Shown in pieces: positions 10,395 through 22,201 of a stretch of DNA of 64,000 nucleotides. Where the stretch lies: the NCBI GenBank assembly GCA_009760855.2, contig WPIO01000182.1, forward strand, positions 72,001 to 136,000, read 5' to 3'. Source of the DNA: Cristatella mucedo (lineage: Eukaryota; Bryozoa; Phylactolaemata; Cristatellidae). Positions within the stretch are counted from its first letter, which is position 1. Each line of letters starts with the position of its first letter. The notes beneath the pieces are model-generated. The model was given only the letters and a program-made list of their open reading frames with translations. It was not told the origin of the DNA and did not search any database. A program made the translations under genes and the position numbers.

Positions 10395-11757
10395 GTAAGT
10401 ATTGGCCCGCCGGTGCAGCCAAGGAGCTGCCGCGTACGGTGCACTGTACTGCGAAGGCCGACTTTCCGTGGGGCATTTTTCTCTCTAAACATATTGCAAG
10501 AATCGTCACTTAACATCCTATATTCACGCAGTTGGTATTTCGGCGGCCCTCCCTTTTTTTATAGAGTTTTCGCTCGACTGCTGTATCCGTCGTGCGCCAG
10601 TTATGTGTGTCCCGGGGAAAGTGGCTTGAGGCTGCAAGTATACAATAGTAAACAGAACTAGGTTGATCGTCGAATTTATATATGACCCTAGCTCAGCGTC
10701 AGAGTAACCGTCAACACTCGGCTGGAAACAAAGATGGCTCAGTCAGTCACCCTCGTGGGTTGAATCTACAACATCGATCAGTCCACTGGTGGCATCTGAT
10801 GAACTGATCGCTTGTGAACAGATGTCGATAGACAAGGTTACTGAAATCCCGCCAGATGCCACGTTGAAAATGAAGGTCATCATTATCTCGACGTAGTAGC
10901 GTCAGTGTATGAAATAACTGAGTCGAACCTGTGTAAATAATAAGCCTTGTCCGTCTCACTGAGTGGCAGTGGCCACACTTGAATCATGCACCCAAGTTTT
11001 GCTACCCAGGATGTGTATAGCTTGAATTGCAATCGTTGCACCTAAATCAGGAGAATAATTTGAAAAACATCGCAATTTACGCTAAACCGCTTACAGTTTG
11101 CAATCTATCTTCACATTATTTTCAGAATGTTTATTTATGCTGCAGATTATACACCAAGGACAAATTAGAGGCATTCTTATCAACTACCTTAAGAGTAGCA
11201 GCAGACGTATTAGAGGCATGATTATCAAATTTCTTTAAGAGTAGTAACAGATAACGTATTAGAGGCATGATTGTCAAATTATCCTTAAGAGTAGGAGCAG
11301 AAAACTTGATTTCAGTCATCAAAAACCTAGTCTTTACGTAGTTTGAACGTGAATAATTGTTTAACCTTCTCAAAAGTTATAAAACCATTTCTTTCGCGAA
11401 ATCGGTGCCTGCTGTATTGACAATTATTTTCTCTGAGTGACTAGAGAATCGGAACGATTGATTTTTTGCCGGTTCCGAGTGCCGAAAGGTCTTCGAATAG
11501 CGAAAGCTGTCATTGGTCAACATTCTTAGTGACTAATCAAATTAACATCGTTAACATTCTCAGACCCAATGTTTTTTTGCTATAATTGTAATTAGACGGT
11601 ACATAGACGCACGCTAAATTTGCACTTGATACGTTAGTCCTTGCCGTGATGGAGCACGGGTTTTCTAATACGCGTAAAACAATACCTTTTAGGCCGACAC
11701 TAGAGCTTCAACATATTGAAAATTCGACAGCATCAGGCGCCTGGCTTTCTCTTGCAG
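10395..11757 (+). other. presumed intron or spacer
   Basis: AT-rich sequence without a convincing exon. Near 11170-11300, three imperfect copies of a ~60-bp unit containing TTAGAGGCATGATTNTCAAATT...TTAAGAGTAG form a small tandem array. Confidence 0.4.
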
Positions 11758-12078
11758 ATGTGCGGTAGCAATAGGTGCTGCCGAGATGACTTGGATGCCG
11801 AGTCGCCGCGTCACGTGAGCTCTCTTCTTTGCTGCACATGCCCGTGCCGCCACGCGGACGACCCCAGCTGTGGAAATGAGGGATGCTGGTACGGATGCGA
11901 ACGCTGCTGTGACATAACATGGATGTACGTCATTTCCTTCACTCACTCTTCCCACTCTTACTTCCGCTCTTCTTTCTCGGCGATTCCACTGGGCAGCAGC
12001 AGCAGCATTCGTGGAGCAAATCCAAATAACAGGGCCTCTAGCGAGACTGGTCGAGTGCCGTTATCAAAGAACTGTTAA
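11758..12078 (+). CDS. candidate Cys-rich terminal exon
   Basis: A strong acceptor (CTGGCTTTCTCTTGCAG) precedes a phase-0 frame of 106 codons that ends in a stop. This matches the phase-0 donor at 10395, so it could be the cytoplasmic end of the LRR/transmembrane gene. The peptide is unusually rich in cysteine (MCGSNRCC, LLCCTCPC, CWYGCERCC), which just inside a membrane would suit palmitoylation. After about residue 60 it becomes Ser-rich. There is also an internal possible donor (CAC|GTGAGC near 11817), so the exon may be much shorter. No family is recognised, and chance openness is a real alternative. Confidence 0.3.
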   Translation: MCGSNRCCRDDLDAESPRHVSSLLCCTCPCRHADDPSCGNEGCWYGCERCCDITWMYVISFTHSSHSYFRSSFSAIPLGSSSSIRGANPNNRASSETGRVPLSKNC

Positions 12079-12980
12079 AATGTCATGAGTTTATGGCAGA
12101 TTACAAATATGTCATAACCTTCTCTAAGACCGGGTCAAATATTCTTTACAGAGGTACTTATGTATTGCTCCGACCTATTCGTAATGCCTGAAGAGAGATT
12201 TAGTTGTTTAGGCCTAATGAAAATGCTTAACGATATCGATGACTAATAACGGCGCTGTTGCTACAGATGGCTATGTCCTTGTTCCCACGTCAAGGCTTCC
12301 CTAGTAGGCGAACGCTCCATCGAAAGAGAGCAGTTGTGCCGAACCCGTTGTCTGTTATTGAATGCGAATCTGTATACAGAGCCGCAACCTCCAATGAACC
12401 GTCAAATTGCTGCAAGTAAAAGGAAGACAGTGCAAACTGAAATAGAAAGGAGGGTTCACCACAAGCTTTTCCGGAATTTGAAAACCCTACTTGTTCGCAG
12501 ACGCAGGCCACTTGACTTCTATTAGCTCAGGTATTGGTGTTTACATCGCTAGTCAACTTCACCGAGCCACGAGAACTCGGCGGTTTTCATGCTGGAGCGC
12601 ATTATGTGGAGCGCTCTTGCCATAAATCGAGATTGTATATCCTTCTGTGTGAATGCTAAACCGATAGCCAGCAGTCTTCACCTCATGCAGCGAAGACGAG
12701 AAATAGAAAAAGCCTGGCTAAATTGTGAGGAGTGAAGGGCAAGTGGTTAACCAGGCAAGCTTTCTAGATAAGAGAATCGCCACCCACCAGTCGGCAGCAC
12801 CAGAAAAGATATCGTCGTTGAGCGAGAGTTTCTTAAGTTAGCCCCTTCAGTCTTGGAGCCGCAGGAAAAAATCGGATGCTCCCAGCAGTCTTTAAGCAGG
12901 CGTCTGACGAACTGTTCCGAGTAAGCCTGAGAGAGCGATAAGGCTGACGCAGTCACACGGCGCGGGGGGGGGGGTGGGGG
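12079..12980. other. no gene seen
   Basis: Short random frames only, with a G-run at 12964-12980. Nothing supportable. Confidence 0.5.
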
Positions 12981-12982
12981 GC

Positions 12983-13087
12983 GCTCGCCAGATTAGCAAG
13001 ACGGGATCTCACACAGCTGCAGCGCCGCCGAGGAGTGCTGGCCGAGCTCGCCAGATTAGCAAGACGAGATCTCACACAGCTGCAGCG
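12983..13087 (+). repeat. two-copy tandem repeat, 63-bp period
   Basis: A 42-bp block beginning GCTCGCCAGATTAGCAAGAC and ending CACACAGCTGCAGCG occurs at 12983 and again at 13046 with one mismatch. It lies at the start of a GC- and CpG-rich patch (12960-13270). The patch contains ATG in good context at 13261 (GGCAGCCATGAGG), but no verified exon. Confidence 0.8.
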
Positions 13088-13984
13088 AATCTGGAAAAAG
13101 ATTTCGAAACGAGAGCCGCGCCGCTCGCGTCCGCTATCTCAGAAATGCGCCCACCGCCGGTAGCCACAACCCGACGACGGTGAAAAGCCTTTCTGAGAGC
13201 CGGACAGATCGGCTGGCGACTCGGGAAACGGCGGAGTGGAGCGCCGAGAGGAGCGGCAGCCATGAGGCCGTCACTATGCGCAGGTCCAGAGTGGAGCTAT
13301 TTGCATTCAGACACTTTCTGAATGCTCAGCGGCGCTCGTGAGAATAGCCCAGCTAGTGGCAGGATGTGCTTCAGCTGCTGCGACCGTAGGCAAGGTTCTT
13401 TACAGCTATTCACGAGCTAGCTCAGCCATTTTTTCGGAGTTTACGATATTATGCTAAGCCGACGTTGACTGTGGATCCTGCCTTTCCGAGAGTACGATCT
13501 GCACTGACAGTTGGGCTTTGTTGCCAAAAATATTTACCGCAAAACGCAACTGGACGATCTACAGTACCATTTGCTATACCTGAGTTGAGGCGAAAACCTA
13601 GCAAGTGCTGTTGTGTAAATGTGGCTACGGCGGCGGCAGATCGTGGCCGTCTCTCGGAGGCACAAGCCCAGACGCGAGCGATGAAGAGACTCTCACTTCA
13701 TTTCTTCAACGCGTACATATACGACAGGTCGATGGATCGCAGCAGCTACGTCGGGAAAACGAACGTACATGAGTGCCCCGATGCTGGGCTCCGTCAATGG
13801 CTAAACTATTGGCCACGGGCGAGGCATTCGTTAGTGACCGTTCGCTGGCTGTGCTTGTTACAACAGCTGCAGCGAGCTCACACAACAGTGCTCAAAAACA
13901 TGTCTGCGTCCGAAACTGCACACCGCCGAAATGAGCAGGTGGCTGTCACGCTGGACATTTTTCTATGGTGAACTAAAATCCTCA

Positions 13985-14560
13985 GATACTTTCTGGCGTG
14001 CATGCAGAAGCTAACCGATTTCGTCTCATGCAAAAAAGTGAGACGCACTGCCGAGTCAGGATTTCGGTCAAAGCTGTAAGTATCCCCCATAGATAGCAGC
14101 CCTGAACGGCTGAAACGGATGTGCAGGGCAGCGCCGAAAGCAGTTTATCGCTGCGAAAAGTTTCGGTGAAAGTGACTCCGCCAGTCGAGGATTCGCAGAG
14201 CAGAAGCTTGTGCAGACAGCGGTTATAAAGAGAAATACAATGTTACAGCTAATTTATCGTCTAGAGAGAACTTGAGGATGCAGGAGGTTGAAAGTGGTGC
14301 CGCGGTTCACCTAGTTGTGGTGGAGCTACGTATTCCGTCAGGCCTTGTGAGCCACATCAGAGAATTGATTCTGCTTCAATTTGATCGACTAGGAATAATT
14401 GTGGCTCCTTTAGTAGGAAACTTCTTAGATTTAACGACCAACTCAGGGCTCAGATTCATCCCCAACTGTAGAGGCTTAAGGCCTTTTTGCGGTAGCCCTG
14501 CCTTGGTGAATCCAGAGTTACTTAGCCTACAAGACAGCGAGCAAGTAAAATCTGTAGCCG
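13985..14560 (-). mobile_element. LINE-B remnant
   Basis: Aligns by eye to the LINE-B copy at 57860-58900. The stretch near 14025 ('tctcatgcaaaaaagtgaga', then GCCGAGTCAGG) matches its 3' UTR. The stretch 14275-14400 matches its reverse-transcriptase C-terminus in the same order. The 101-codon plus-strand frame over this region is therefore antisense transposon sequence, not a gene. Confidence 0.55.
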
Positions 14561-14744
14561 GCCACGTCAGTAATTAGTCCCTGATCACGAGAAGCGATCA
14601 AATATGACGACTAGCAATAGGTGTGATCTTGTGAATGCAACCTTTAACCGCCAAGCAGTCATCAAAGATGACCCTAAATTAAAAGCGCTCCACCGTGGTC
14701 ACACTACGCCTCGTATAGTGCTAGATCCGCGGAGCGGATGCACT

Positions 14745-14930
14745 GGATGAAGGAGCTGGAAAGGCGCCTGTTTATTCCAGCATGGCTGCATCCTTGTCAT
14801 TTAACCTTTGTGTGCTTATGCATGCTGAAACTGTGCATGTTACCACTAACCATATGGTGATGTTTCCTTTACACATGCGTAAAAATGCCCACTCCGTGAT
14901 TAAGTTCTCCGAGGGTGCTACACAAATGTA
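14745..14930 (+). mobile_element. LINE-A 3' UTR fragment
   Basis: Plus-strand match to the LINE-A 3' region: TGTGCTTATGCATGCTGA, then ACTGTGCATGTTACCACTAACC as in the copy at 45890-46410, ending near GTGATTAAGTTCTCCGAGGG. Confidence 0.65.
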
Positions 14931-15034
14931 TAATTATAATTATTATAAAGACTATATGTACATTTGTAGCCGTCTGAATGAAGATACACTGTTTGTGTCG
15001 AAACAAATCTGCCCATAATGAAATTATAACGATA

Positions 15035-16155
15035 ATCCATTGGCATTGCTCCCTCGGAAATCTTAATTTCCATCTATGCACTTGCTTGTACGAAACATGC
15101 TTGTACGAAAGCGTGATCAAATGGTTAGTGTTAACCTGCAGATTCAACAAACATAATATAGTTAGTGGTAACTGGCACAATTCCAGCACGCATACGCACA
15201 CAATGAAACAAATCAAAAGGACCTATCAAATTATGTGAGAAACAAGTACATTTTAGGTTTTTTTAAATGTCGTCAAGTCAGAGGATTTTGTGACATCAGT
15301 CAAGAGCGAGTTCCAAGCTTTAGTAGCATACGAACTAAAGGCAGGGTCTCAAAAGTACTTAAGGTTGGCTCGAAGCATAAATAGAAGGTTTGAATCAGAA
15401 AATCCGGTGATACGGTGCCATGGCTAGTGTGGAAGCAGTTCTGTTAGGTGGGCTGGAGCCAGAGAATGAATAGACCTAAAGCTGAGTGTCAGAATCTTGA
15501 AGTCGATGCACTGCTTGATTGGGAGCCAGTGCTGGTCGGCAGTGCAATTTATATGGTAACCACCACTCTTATGACAGACAAGCCTTGCTGCAGAGTTTTG
15601 CACAAACTGTAAGCGCCTGATTGCACAAACCAGTAGACCAGCAATGAGTGAGTTACATAAGTCGAGAAAGGATGTCAAAATATGCATGAGCCAATTTTGA
15701 TGTAGTATCCCTGTCTAAACAAGCCCGAATTTTATCAATTTTATGTAGCTGAAAGTAGGCAGACTTGACTGTGGAGCTGATGTAGTCGTCTAATGAAAGG
15801 TCACTTTGGAACATGACACCTAGATTTCGTGCAGATTCAACACGAGATATACTGGCAAAGCCGATTTTGAGCGTTAATCTTTCATATTCTGAGTATTAAT
15901 TGGTTGTCTCAGAGCTAGAAAGTTGGCTTTGTCGTAATTTAAATCAAGAAAATTTGGTGCCATCCAATTGCGCATCCCAGCAATGCAAGTAGTAAGGGAA
16001 TGACGAGTGTTTGACGTGCTGGGGGCTGGGATATATCAAAGCATACGTACAGCTGTACGTCACCAGCGTAGAAGTGAAAGCCTAGATTCTGTTGGGTGAT
16101 CACATCGGCAAATGAGAGGGAGAGAGAGAGGGAGATAGAGAGAGGGGGAGAGAGA

Positions 16156-16212
<57 letters not shown>

Positions 16213-17310
16213 GGTGAGAGGGGAGATTATAAATTGCGGAACGAAAAGCTGACCATTCACAAAACCCAAAGGTACACCGTACTTTAGTGGTTTCTATGAT
16301 GATATGTGCCCGCTTACATCAATACTGTGTAAAATTTCCTACAAAGAGACACTTAAACTATTGAAGTGCCTTGCCAGTGATGCCCAGGCAAGAACAGTGG
16401 CGCTCGGGTAGGATTTTGTGATCAATAGCATCAAACGCTGCCGAAAGATCGAGCAAAACAAGCAGAGAGACTTCACCTGTGCCTACATTGCCGAGGTCGC
16501 TATACACCCGAGTTAATGGTGAGTCGGTAAGTAATTAGCTCTAAAACAAGACTTTAACTTACTTGTTAGGTTAGAATGGGCGGGAGTTACTTACGTTCTC
16601 TTGGTCTAGTTCTGCTTTCCTAGTTAGTGGCATTACAACAGCCTTTTTTGAAGGTGCAGGGACAAGATCTGAGGCTAAGGACATATTTATTACGTTAGTT
16701 AGTACATCGCAGCAGCAGATCTACGCACTTTAGAAGTAGGAAAGGTGAACAGGGTCCAGAGGGCTAGTAGTCTTCTTTGACTCTAAGAGATGGGATGAAG
16801 TCACTCGTGGCCGCCTTGAGTACAAACTTTAAGATGCTGCACGAAATTGAGTGAGAGTAGTTCTATGAAGATACCGAGGGGCAGGATTCCAGTGTGGAAG
16901 CTGTTACCTCAGCGATGCATTCCCTCCCTCTCATCTTGTCTATTATGCTGACTAAGAAGACTAGAGAAGCGATCAGCTAGAGGTCAAGCAAGAGTCACTA
17001 GGTAAAGAGCCAACGGATGCGATTGATGTGATAGTGCACTATATACATCAGGAGGACTGCATTGCTCATCTGTGATTCAATCATACCTGTATAGAAGCTA
17101 GGCGTGGCCTTTTTAGAATAGATTGGTATGCTTGTCGATGGACAGCCAGTCCTGATCTTTTGAATACTTTCTCAAGTTTACGCTTCGTAGACATAGCTTG
17201 TTTAATGTTTGTGGTAAGCCAAGGGTTATCTTGGTGAGAGCGCACAGTGTGCTTAGTCAAAGGTGCAAACTCTGTCAAGAATGTCGACTAGTGTCGTGTT
17301 GCAGCATTTC
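15035..17310 (-). mobile_element. LINE-A copy, long but decayed
   Basis: Minus-strand LINE. The 3' tail block (GCTCCCTCGGAAATCTTAAT) is at 15047; the 3' UTR runs to 15300. Reverse-transcriptase pieces follow (SFLDLCNSLIAGLLVCAIRRLQ at 15580-15680) and continue to about 16570. Connector-region sequence lies further upstream (17081-17278: HQDNPWLTTNIKQAM and AVHRQAYQSILK). A (GA)n microsatellite has expanded inside it. Multiple frameshifts. Confidence 0.7.
16115..16210. repeat. (GA)n microsatellite
   Basis: About 95 bp of GA with occasional GGGAGA interruptions, inside a dead LINE-A copy. Confidence 0.95.
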
Positions 17311-17319
17311 ACCTTTTAA

Positions 17320-17460
17320 TAAGAATATAATAATGATAATATATTTAGATATACCTCTAAGAGAACTTAATCGCGTTTTAGGCACTTTACATATCCCTTA
17401 AATGAAGCATGTCAATATAGTTATTGGTAACATGCACAATGTCAGCACAAATAAGCACCG
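17320..17460 (-). mobile_element. LINE-A 3' tail fragment
   Basis: AAT-rich tail, then 'tacctctaagagaacttaat' and 'ggcactttacatatcc', then the 3' UTR motif 'aacatgcacaatgtcagcac'. Truncated soon after. Confidence 0.65.
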
Positions 17461-18269
17461 AAATATCACCTTCTAGACATGCAATAGCAGTATTGACGTG
17501 TCAAAGTGTCACTACCTCTTGAGCGTACTCTTGACGATGTCTAGGGCAGTTTGTAGTTTACAATTTTGTCTCAAAAGGCTAACATGTGCCAGAAGCTGGT
17601 GATACACGTACTAAATCAGCGAGTACACTATCCAACAATTCAAGTAGCGTACTATTTATACAGAGAGATCTTCATACGCATCGGCATGGGATGGCAAGGA
17701 TTGCTCTAAAGCCCATTCGAATTATAACCTGCAGTACGCCTGCCGAAGCGCTAACGCCCACGCCAATGAAAACGCTGCGAGGTTTCACTGACCTTGGAAG
17801 TACTATTCAACGACTTTGTATCGGCTAGAAATAGAAAGTTGGTCCCTGTCGCTTTTACGACCGATTCGGAACATCGCGGATAGCGGCAGTCGCTATTTTT
17901 CGCATCACGCAGGTTGAACTGGCACAGCGGATTGAGTGCGGTCGTCGTTCGTGTCTCTGCTCAAAAACAGCGCCTGCCAAAGTCCAATGCTTGGAAACTT
18001 CAAATAAAGCGAAGCGAAGTTCCGGAAATCCCGAGCCTCTTTTAACATTGCATGATTTATTAAAACTTAAAAGAGAGCACACATGTGTGCCTGTTTGAAT
18101 CGCATCGCGGAAAAGTGCTCTGCCCTAGATCTTCTTCGTGAATGACTTATTCTAGAAAATTCTTTAATATACGTAGAAATCAACTGCTGCATAATTTCCC
18201 GTTGGAGACTCTTCTAACGCCATCAACTATAACTTGTGTTACATTATTATAGCTACACAAATGCACTGC

Positions 18270-18314
18270 TATTAATATATATATCTATATATGTATATAT
18301 ATATCCACACGTAT

Positions 18315-18359
<45 letters not shown>

Positions 18360-18360
18360 C
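18270..18360. repeat. (TA)n(CA)n(TA)n compound microsatellite
   Basis: Alternating AT runs around a central (CA)12-like run, ending 65 bp before the acceptor of the next exon. Confidence 0.95.
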
Positions 18361-18424
18361 TTTACACAGTAATAAGTCTTTTTTCCCTTTACAAACGTAT
18401 TTCACTTGACTATTGTGCTTTCAG

Positions 18425-18512
18425 AGATGGCACAGAAGCAGCCGGTCTAACGGAGCTGAAACCTTGGGGTCCACCGTGGGACAAACAGAAGATCTTGGCA
18501 TCCTTTCAAACA
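18425..18512 (+). CDS. unrecognised gene, first visible exon
   Basis: Acceptor TTGTGCTTTCAG| at 18424, preceded by a pyrimidine-rich stretch, opens a frame D-G-T-E-A-A-G followed by LTELKPWGPPWDKQKILASF. Two donors overlap: ACA|GTTAAG at 18513 and TTAA|GTAAGC at 18518. Only the first keeps the following three exons open; the second runs into TGA at the start of the exon at 20251, so I use 18512. One base completes a codon from an earlier exon, so the gene continues upstream. I do not recognise the family. The Trp/Pro-rich KPWGPPWDK block is the most distinctive part. Confidence 0.6.
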
Positions 18513-18793
18513 GTTAAGTAAGCGTTTCATTGCCTTCGGGCTTCCTTGGCGTTTTCTAGTTAAACTTACGCACAGCGGTCTGGTGAGGAGCTATAGTTTT
18601 GCATCCTAGGCTGGTTAATCATGCCACTGCTTAAGCATTTAAGTGATGGTACGGACACGCGAGCGCCAAGGTCCCAATTAGAAACGAAATGAAGTTTATG
18701 AATCACGGTCACGCGCCAAGGTCAGGCATATATGGAGGACTTCAACGTCCTGAAACATGGAACGTGAACGTATTCGTTCTTTGATATTTACAG

Positions 18794-18910
18794 AACCCCA
18801 CAGATGCAGCTACTTTGGCTCAGTTCGCATCCGAAGCTGACGGTCATGTCGGATCGATTCGAACGACTCTGCAGCAGCCCACATACCCGCCGGAATGTTT
18901 CGACTGCTCC
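18794..18910 (+). CDS. unrecognised gene, second visible exon
   Basis: Acceptor GATATTTACAG| at 18793 and donor TCC|GTAAGA at 18911 enclose exactly 39 codons, phase 0 at both ends. The peptide starts NPTDAATLAQFASEADGHVG and ends PPECFDCS; it looks mostly helical with a cysteine pair at the end. An alternative frame in the same exon is open but fails at the next junction. Confidence 0.62.
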
Positions 18911-19710
18911 GTAAGAAGGCCCACTTGACTTGACTAGATTCCCTGCAATAAATAGTCTAACAGAAGCACCAGAAGGTCACTAGCATACGTGAACTAAAAC
19001 GATAGAAGTTAGTTTTTACAAGCAAAAATAAAGCGCCGCATATAATAAATAATAATATAATAATAAAGTTATAAATCAAAAGATCTACGCTCTTCTGTCG
19101 TCTTTAGCTAGCATATTTTTTACTTCATCTATTATAGTTTTGCCCAATTACCATGAAATTGGCTGCACCAAATTTAAGCTTTAAGCCCCACTAATGACAT
19201 TCAGCCGTTGTAAAAAATCTGTATAGTCGTCACAAGCAAGCGGCGCTGACCAGAATAGTCAACGAATCACCCGGTGCCCGAAAATCACGCTTAATACATT
19301 GTCCTAGCTGCTACTTAGTTACTACAGTGTTTATGCTTGCCAGCGAACACATGCATGACTGATTGGTCATTTATGTAAGTATCTGGATCGTACTACACTT
19401 TTGACTTAGTCCATATTCTCTCTGCATAACCACCGCCTAATAAAAATAGCAAAGAAAACTATATCTCAACTAAGCATTCCTAGCGTCACCTGCCAGTGAC
19501 GGGTGTCTCTATGCAGCGAAAGATGTTCTGTCAAGATAGACTAATCACTAGCAATCGCCCAGAAATAATTTTGCTCTGCCAAAAAGATAGACACGCTATT
19601 AGAGCACGAAGGATTATCCGCCTGCCGCGAGTTTCAGGCATTTTAAAGCTATCGTACGACGCAAAATACGGCACGAAATGCATCAGGTGGCGTCAGGGGA
19701 CTTTTCTTCG

Positions 19711-19711
<1 letters not shown>

Positions 19712-19780
<69 letters not shown>
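19712..19780. repeat. (AT)n microsatellite
   Basis: About 34 uninterrupted AT units, within the intron between the exons at 18794 and 20251. Confidence 0.97.
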
Positions 19781-19782
<2 letters not shown>

Positions 19783-20250
19783 CTTCGCCCGGTTGTTTGG
19801 CGCAGCCTCGTTTGCATGCGGACTCTGCTTATCTTTTATGATCTCTGACTCAGATATAAAACTTGCGTAACTTACCAGAAAATTTGTATTCTGAATCAAT
19901 GTTATTTATGCTGGCATACACTGCTCGGCGACGAAAAAGTTGTTTCTTTGGGACAAGTGCTCTATATCCTTTCTACTTGTGAAGTTAGGTAGTCCAGCAG
20001 ATAGCTGTGGACGTTCGCGACTCGGCATGAGCGTGCTGATATTGTTAATGTTCTCGGAAGTTCAAGGAGTTCCAGTTTTTTAGCTGTAAATTTTAGCCAC
20101 CCTGCTGTAACGAGCAGTGGGATATTTTTGCTTCCATATCCAAGTTATGTCTGTATGATACGTGATGAAGTTAGAATGGCCTATGAATGTGCGTTTATTT
20201 TTGTTACCTATCTGCTTCGCGAAAGCTAGTGTCGCAACCTTCTCTTGCAG

Positions 20251-20350
20251 GACCTGAAAGCCGCTGTGAAGCAGCACGCGAGCGTGGCTCACAAACATGG
20301 CGGACGATTGGTGGAGCTAGCAGACGGCCAGAGCGCTTTGCCTCGGCCTT
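20251..20350 (+). CDS. unrecognised gene, third visible exon
   Basis: Strong acceptor ACCTTCTCTTGCAG| at 20250 and donor CTT|GTAAGC at 20351. The exon gives 33 codons plus one base. The peptide DLKAAVKQHASVAHKHGGRL, then VELADGQSALPRP, has amphipathic helical character. It joins in frame to both neighbours. Confidence 0.65.
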
Positions 20351-20514
20351 GTAAGCTACTCGTGGCCAGCGTGCTATCCGCTCAGTTGCTTAGGGTTGCT
20401 TAGCATGGATATAGGCTGCACACGTGCGAATGCGAGTTGCTAAGATGTCCAGACGGAGCAGAAGTCAGTGACACATCATTAACTTCTTGCCTTAGTGGGC
20501 AATGTGCTAATAGG

Positions 20515-20685
20515 CACCGTGATGGCACACTAGGTAAGGTGGTTGCTTTCACGACTTCGGTCCCGAGGGCGTGGGTTCGATTCCTGCGGTGGGCGATTCT
20601 TTATCGCCACTGCAAGTGGTGGTGATAGCCGTAAAGGCTCTTCTGTCGCTTTACAAAAAAATGCTGTTTAATCAGCTAGGATTAA
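20515..20685 (+). mobile_element. SINE-A copy
   Basis: tRNA-like head with A-box-like TGGCACACTAGGTAAGG and B box GGTTCGATTCC, body TTATCGCCACTGCAAG..GGTGATAGCCG, and end CTGTTTAATCAGCTAG. It lies in an intron of the unrecognised plus-strand gene. Confidence 0.85.
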
Positions 20686-22201
20686 GGATTAAGGCACGAT
20701 ACGGCGAGAAACGCGACGGATAACGTGCATATAAGAATGACTTGTTTATAGCAGATCCTTAAAACTCCTCCAAACTAGTGTTATCCGTGCGTACACAATT
20801 ATGGACGCATACATTTACGCACAATGCTATATATTTATATACTGAATATGCAGCTATATACCTGTATCAACGCACTGCCCGCTAGGCCTACAAGTCAGCT
20901 ACAGCGGGCTAAAACTTGAGTAGTTTTGATTTGAGCAATGTCGAGAGCTGCTCCCTTCTCATGCATGCAAGCAGTGTCTTCGATATCCTTACGCGAATGC
21001 CATATTTACGATTAAACTATGTATACGCGGCACAACGATTTGAAAACCTTCCTCGCTCCTTGGTTTTTCTGTTCAAATGATTAATGCAGAGCTACTTCGG
21101 ACGTGGGCGGCTGTCTCCCGAGTTCTTTAGATATTCTTGCGTAGCGGTTGATAGTGCTTGTCTTTCGTCCTAGTAAACTGCGGATGACAGGCCCAAATCA
21201 CGATTAAGGTCTGTACTCCTCTCAGACTCCTCTCAGAGCATGGCGCTTAGTAGAATAAGCCGGGGCTTAGCCAGTCAATAATGCCCCGCGGGCAACTTCC
21301 GGTAGAGCTTCTCACCTTCTTTACTCAATCCCCTTTCTCTCAGTAGAATAAACGAATTCTCTCAGACCCCCCCCCGTGCACCCACCATAGCTTCCGAGCC
21401 GCCAGCGGTTCGCACGAGTGAATCGACGAGCGGGTCTAGTAAAGCGCCAAGCCGAGCCCGGCGGGCGATCGACTCGATGCAGCTACGCCTTTTAAAACGG
21501 AGCCACGTAGGCGGCATAAAAAACTTGCGATGAGTGGAGAAAACTCCTTAACACCAGAAACAACGATCTTAAAAGAGTTCAGGAGATGGGGGACTTGCAT
21601 CGACGTGCCCTTGCTGACGAGGTTTGGCCATCCGCGATACCTCGGCCAGCCACTCCTCACGCAGAAGGTATTCGGCACGCGAGCACGGGCACACCGTAGC
21701 TTCGCAGCTAGCGACCTGAGGAAGCCGGCCGCCAGCACTTGTCGCTGGTCCAACTGGCACAGTGGAAACGCTACCCGTTGGGATTGCTCGCTGTCAATCC
21801 CAGGTCCATCCAAGTACGATCTGTACTGACTTTAGGAATAGTCTCGCGTAAGCCTTTTGAAGACCATTGTCCCAGTAGTGGTCTGAGTGGAGCCTTTCCA
21901 TCTGTAATCCAGATTGTATAATATTGAAGTATAAAGTATTGCATTGCCTTCGAATGGAAGTCATTTAAACCTTTCCGGCGCCGCTAGAATTTAATGGAGT
22001 CATTCGAAGTGCTCTTCAGACGTTTCAAGACGTTTCAAGCATTTGGATAGACGCAAGGGCGATAAGCAAGTGCTTGCTATAGAGCTCTGGTCGGTACTTC
22101 GATTGTTTTTTTGTACCGTGAAGTGCTCCTGAGCCAGACAGCTAACTTAAGTTGGCGACGAATGCATTCGAAATCCTTGATTCTATTCTGCCTCATTTCA
22201 G

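Noticed and set aside
13465-13971. 168-codon plus frame
   Set aside because: No recognisable domain, no repeat structure and no splice partners that keep phase; consistent with chance in a GC-rich patch.
14272-14577. 101-codon plus frame as a gene
   Set aside because: The sequence aligns with the minus-strand LINE-B reverse transcriptase in the same order as at 58260-58400.
18518-18523. GTAAGC as donor of the exon at 18425
   Set aside because: It is a better consensus donor than GTTAAG at 18513, but the resulting frame meets TGA at the start of the exon at 20251.
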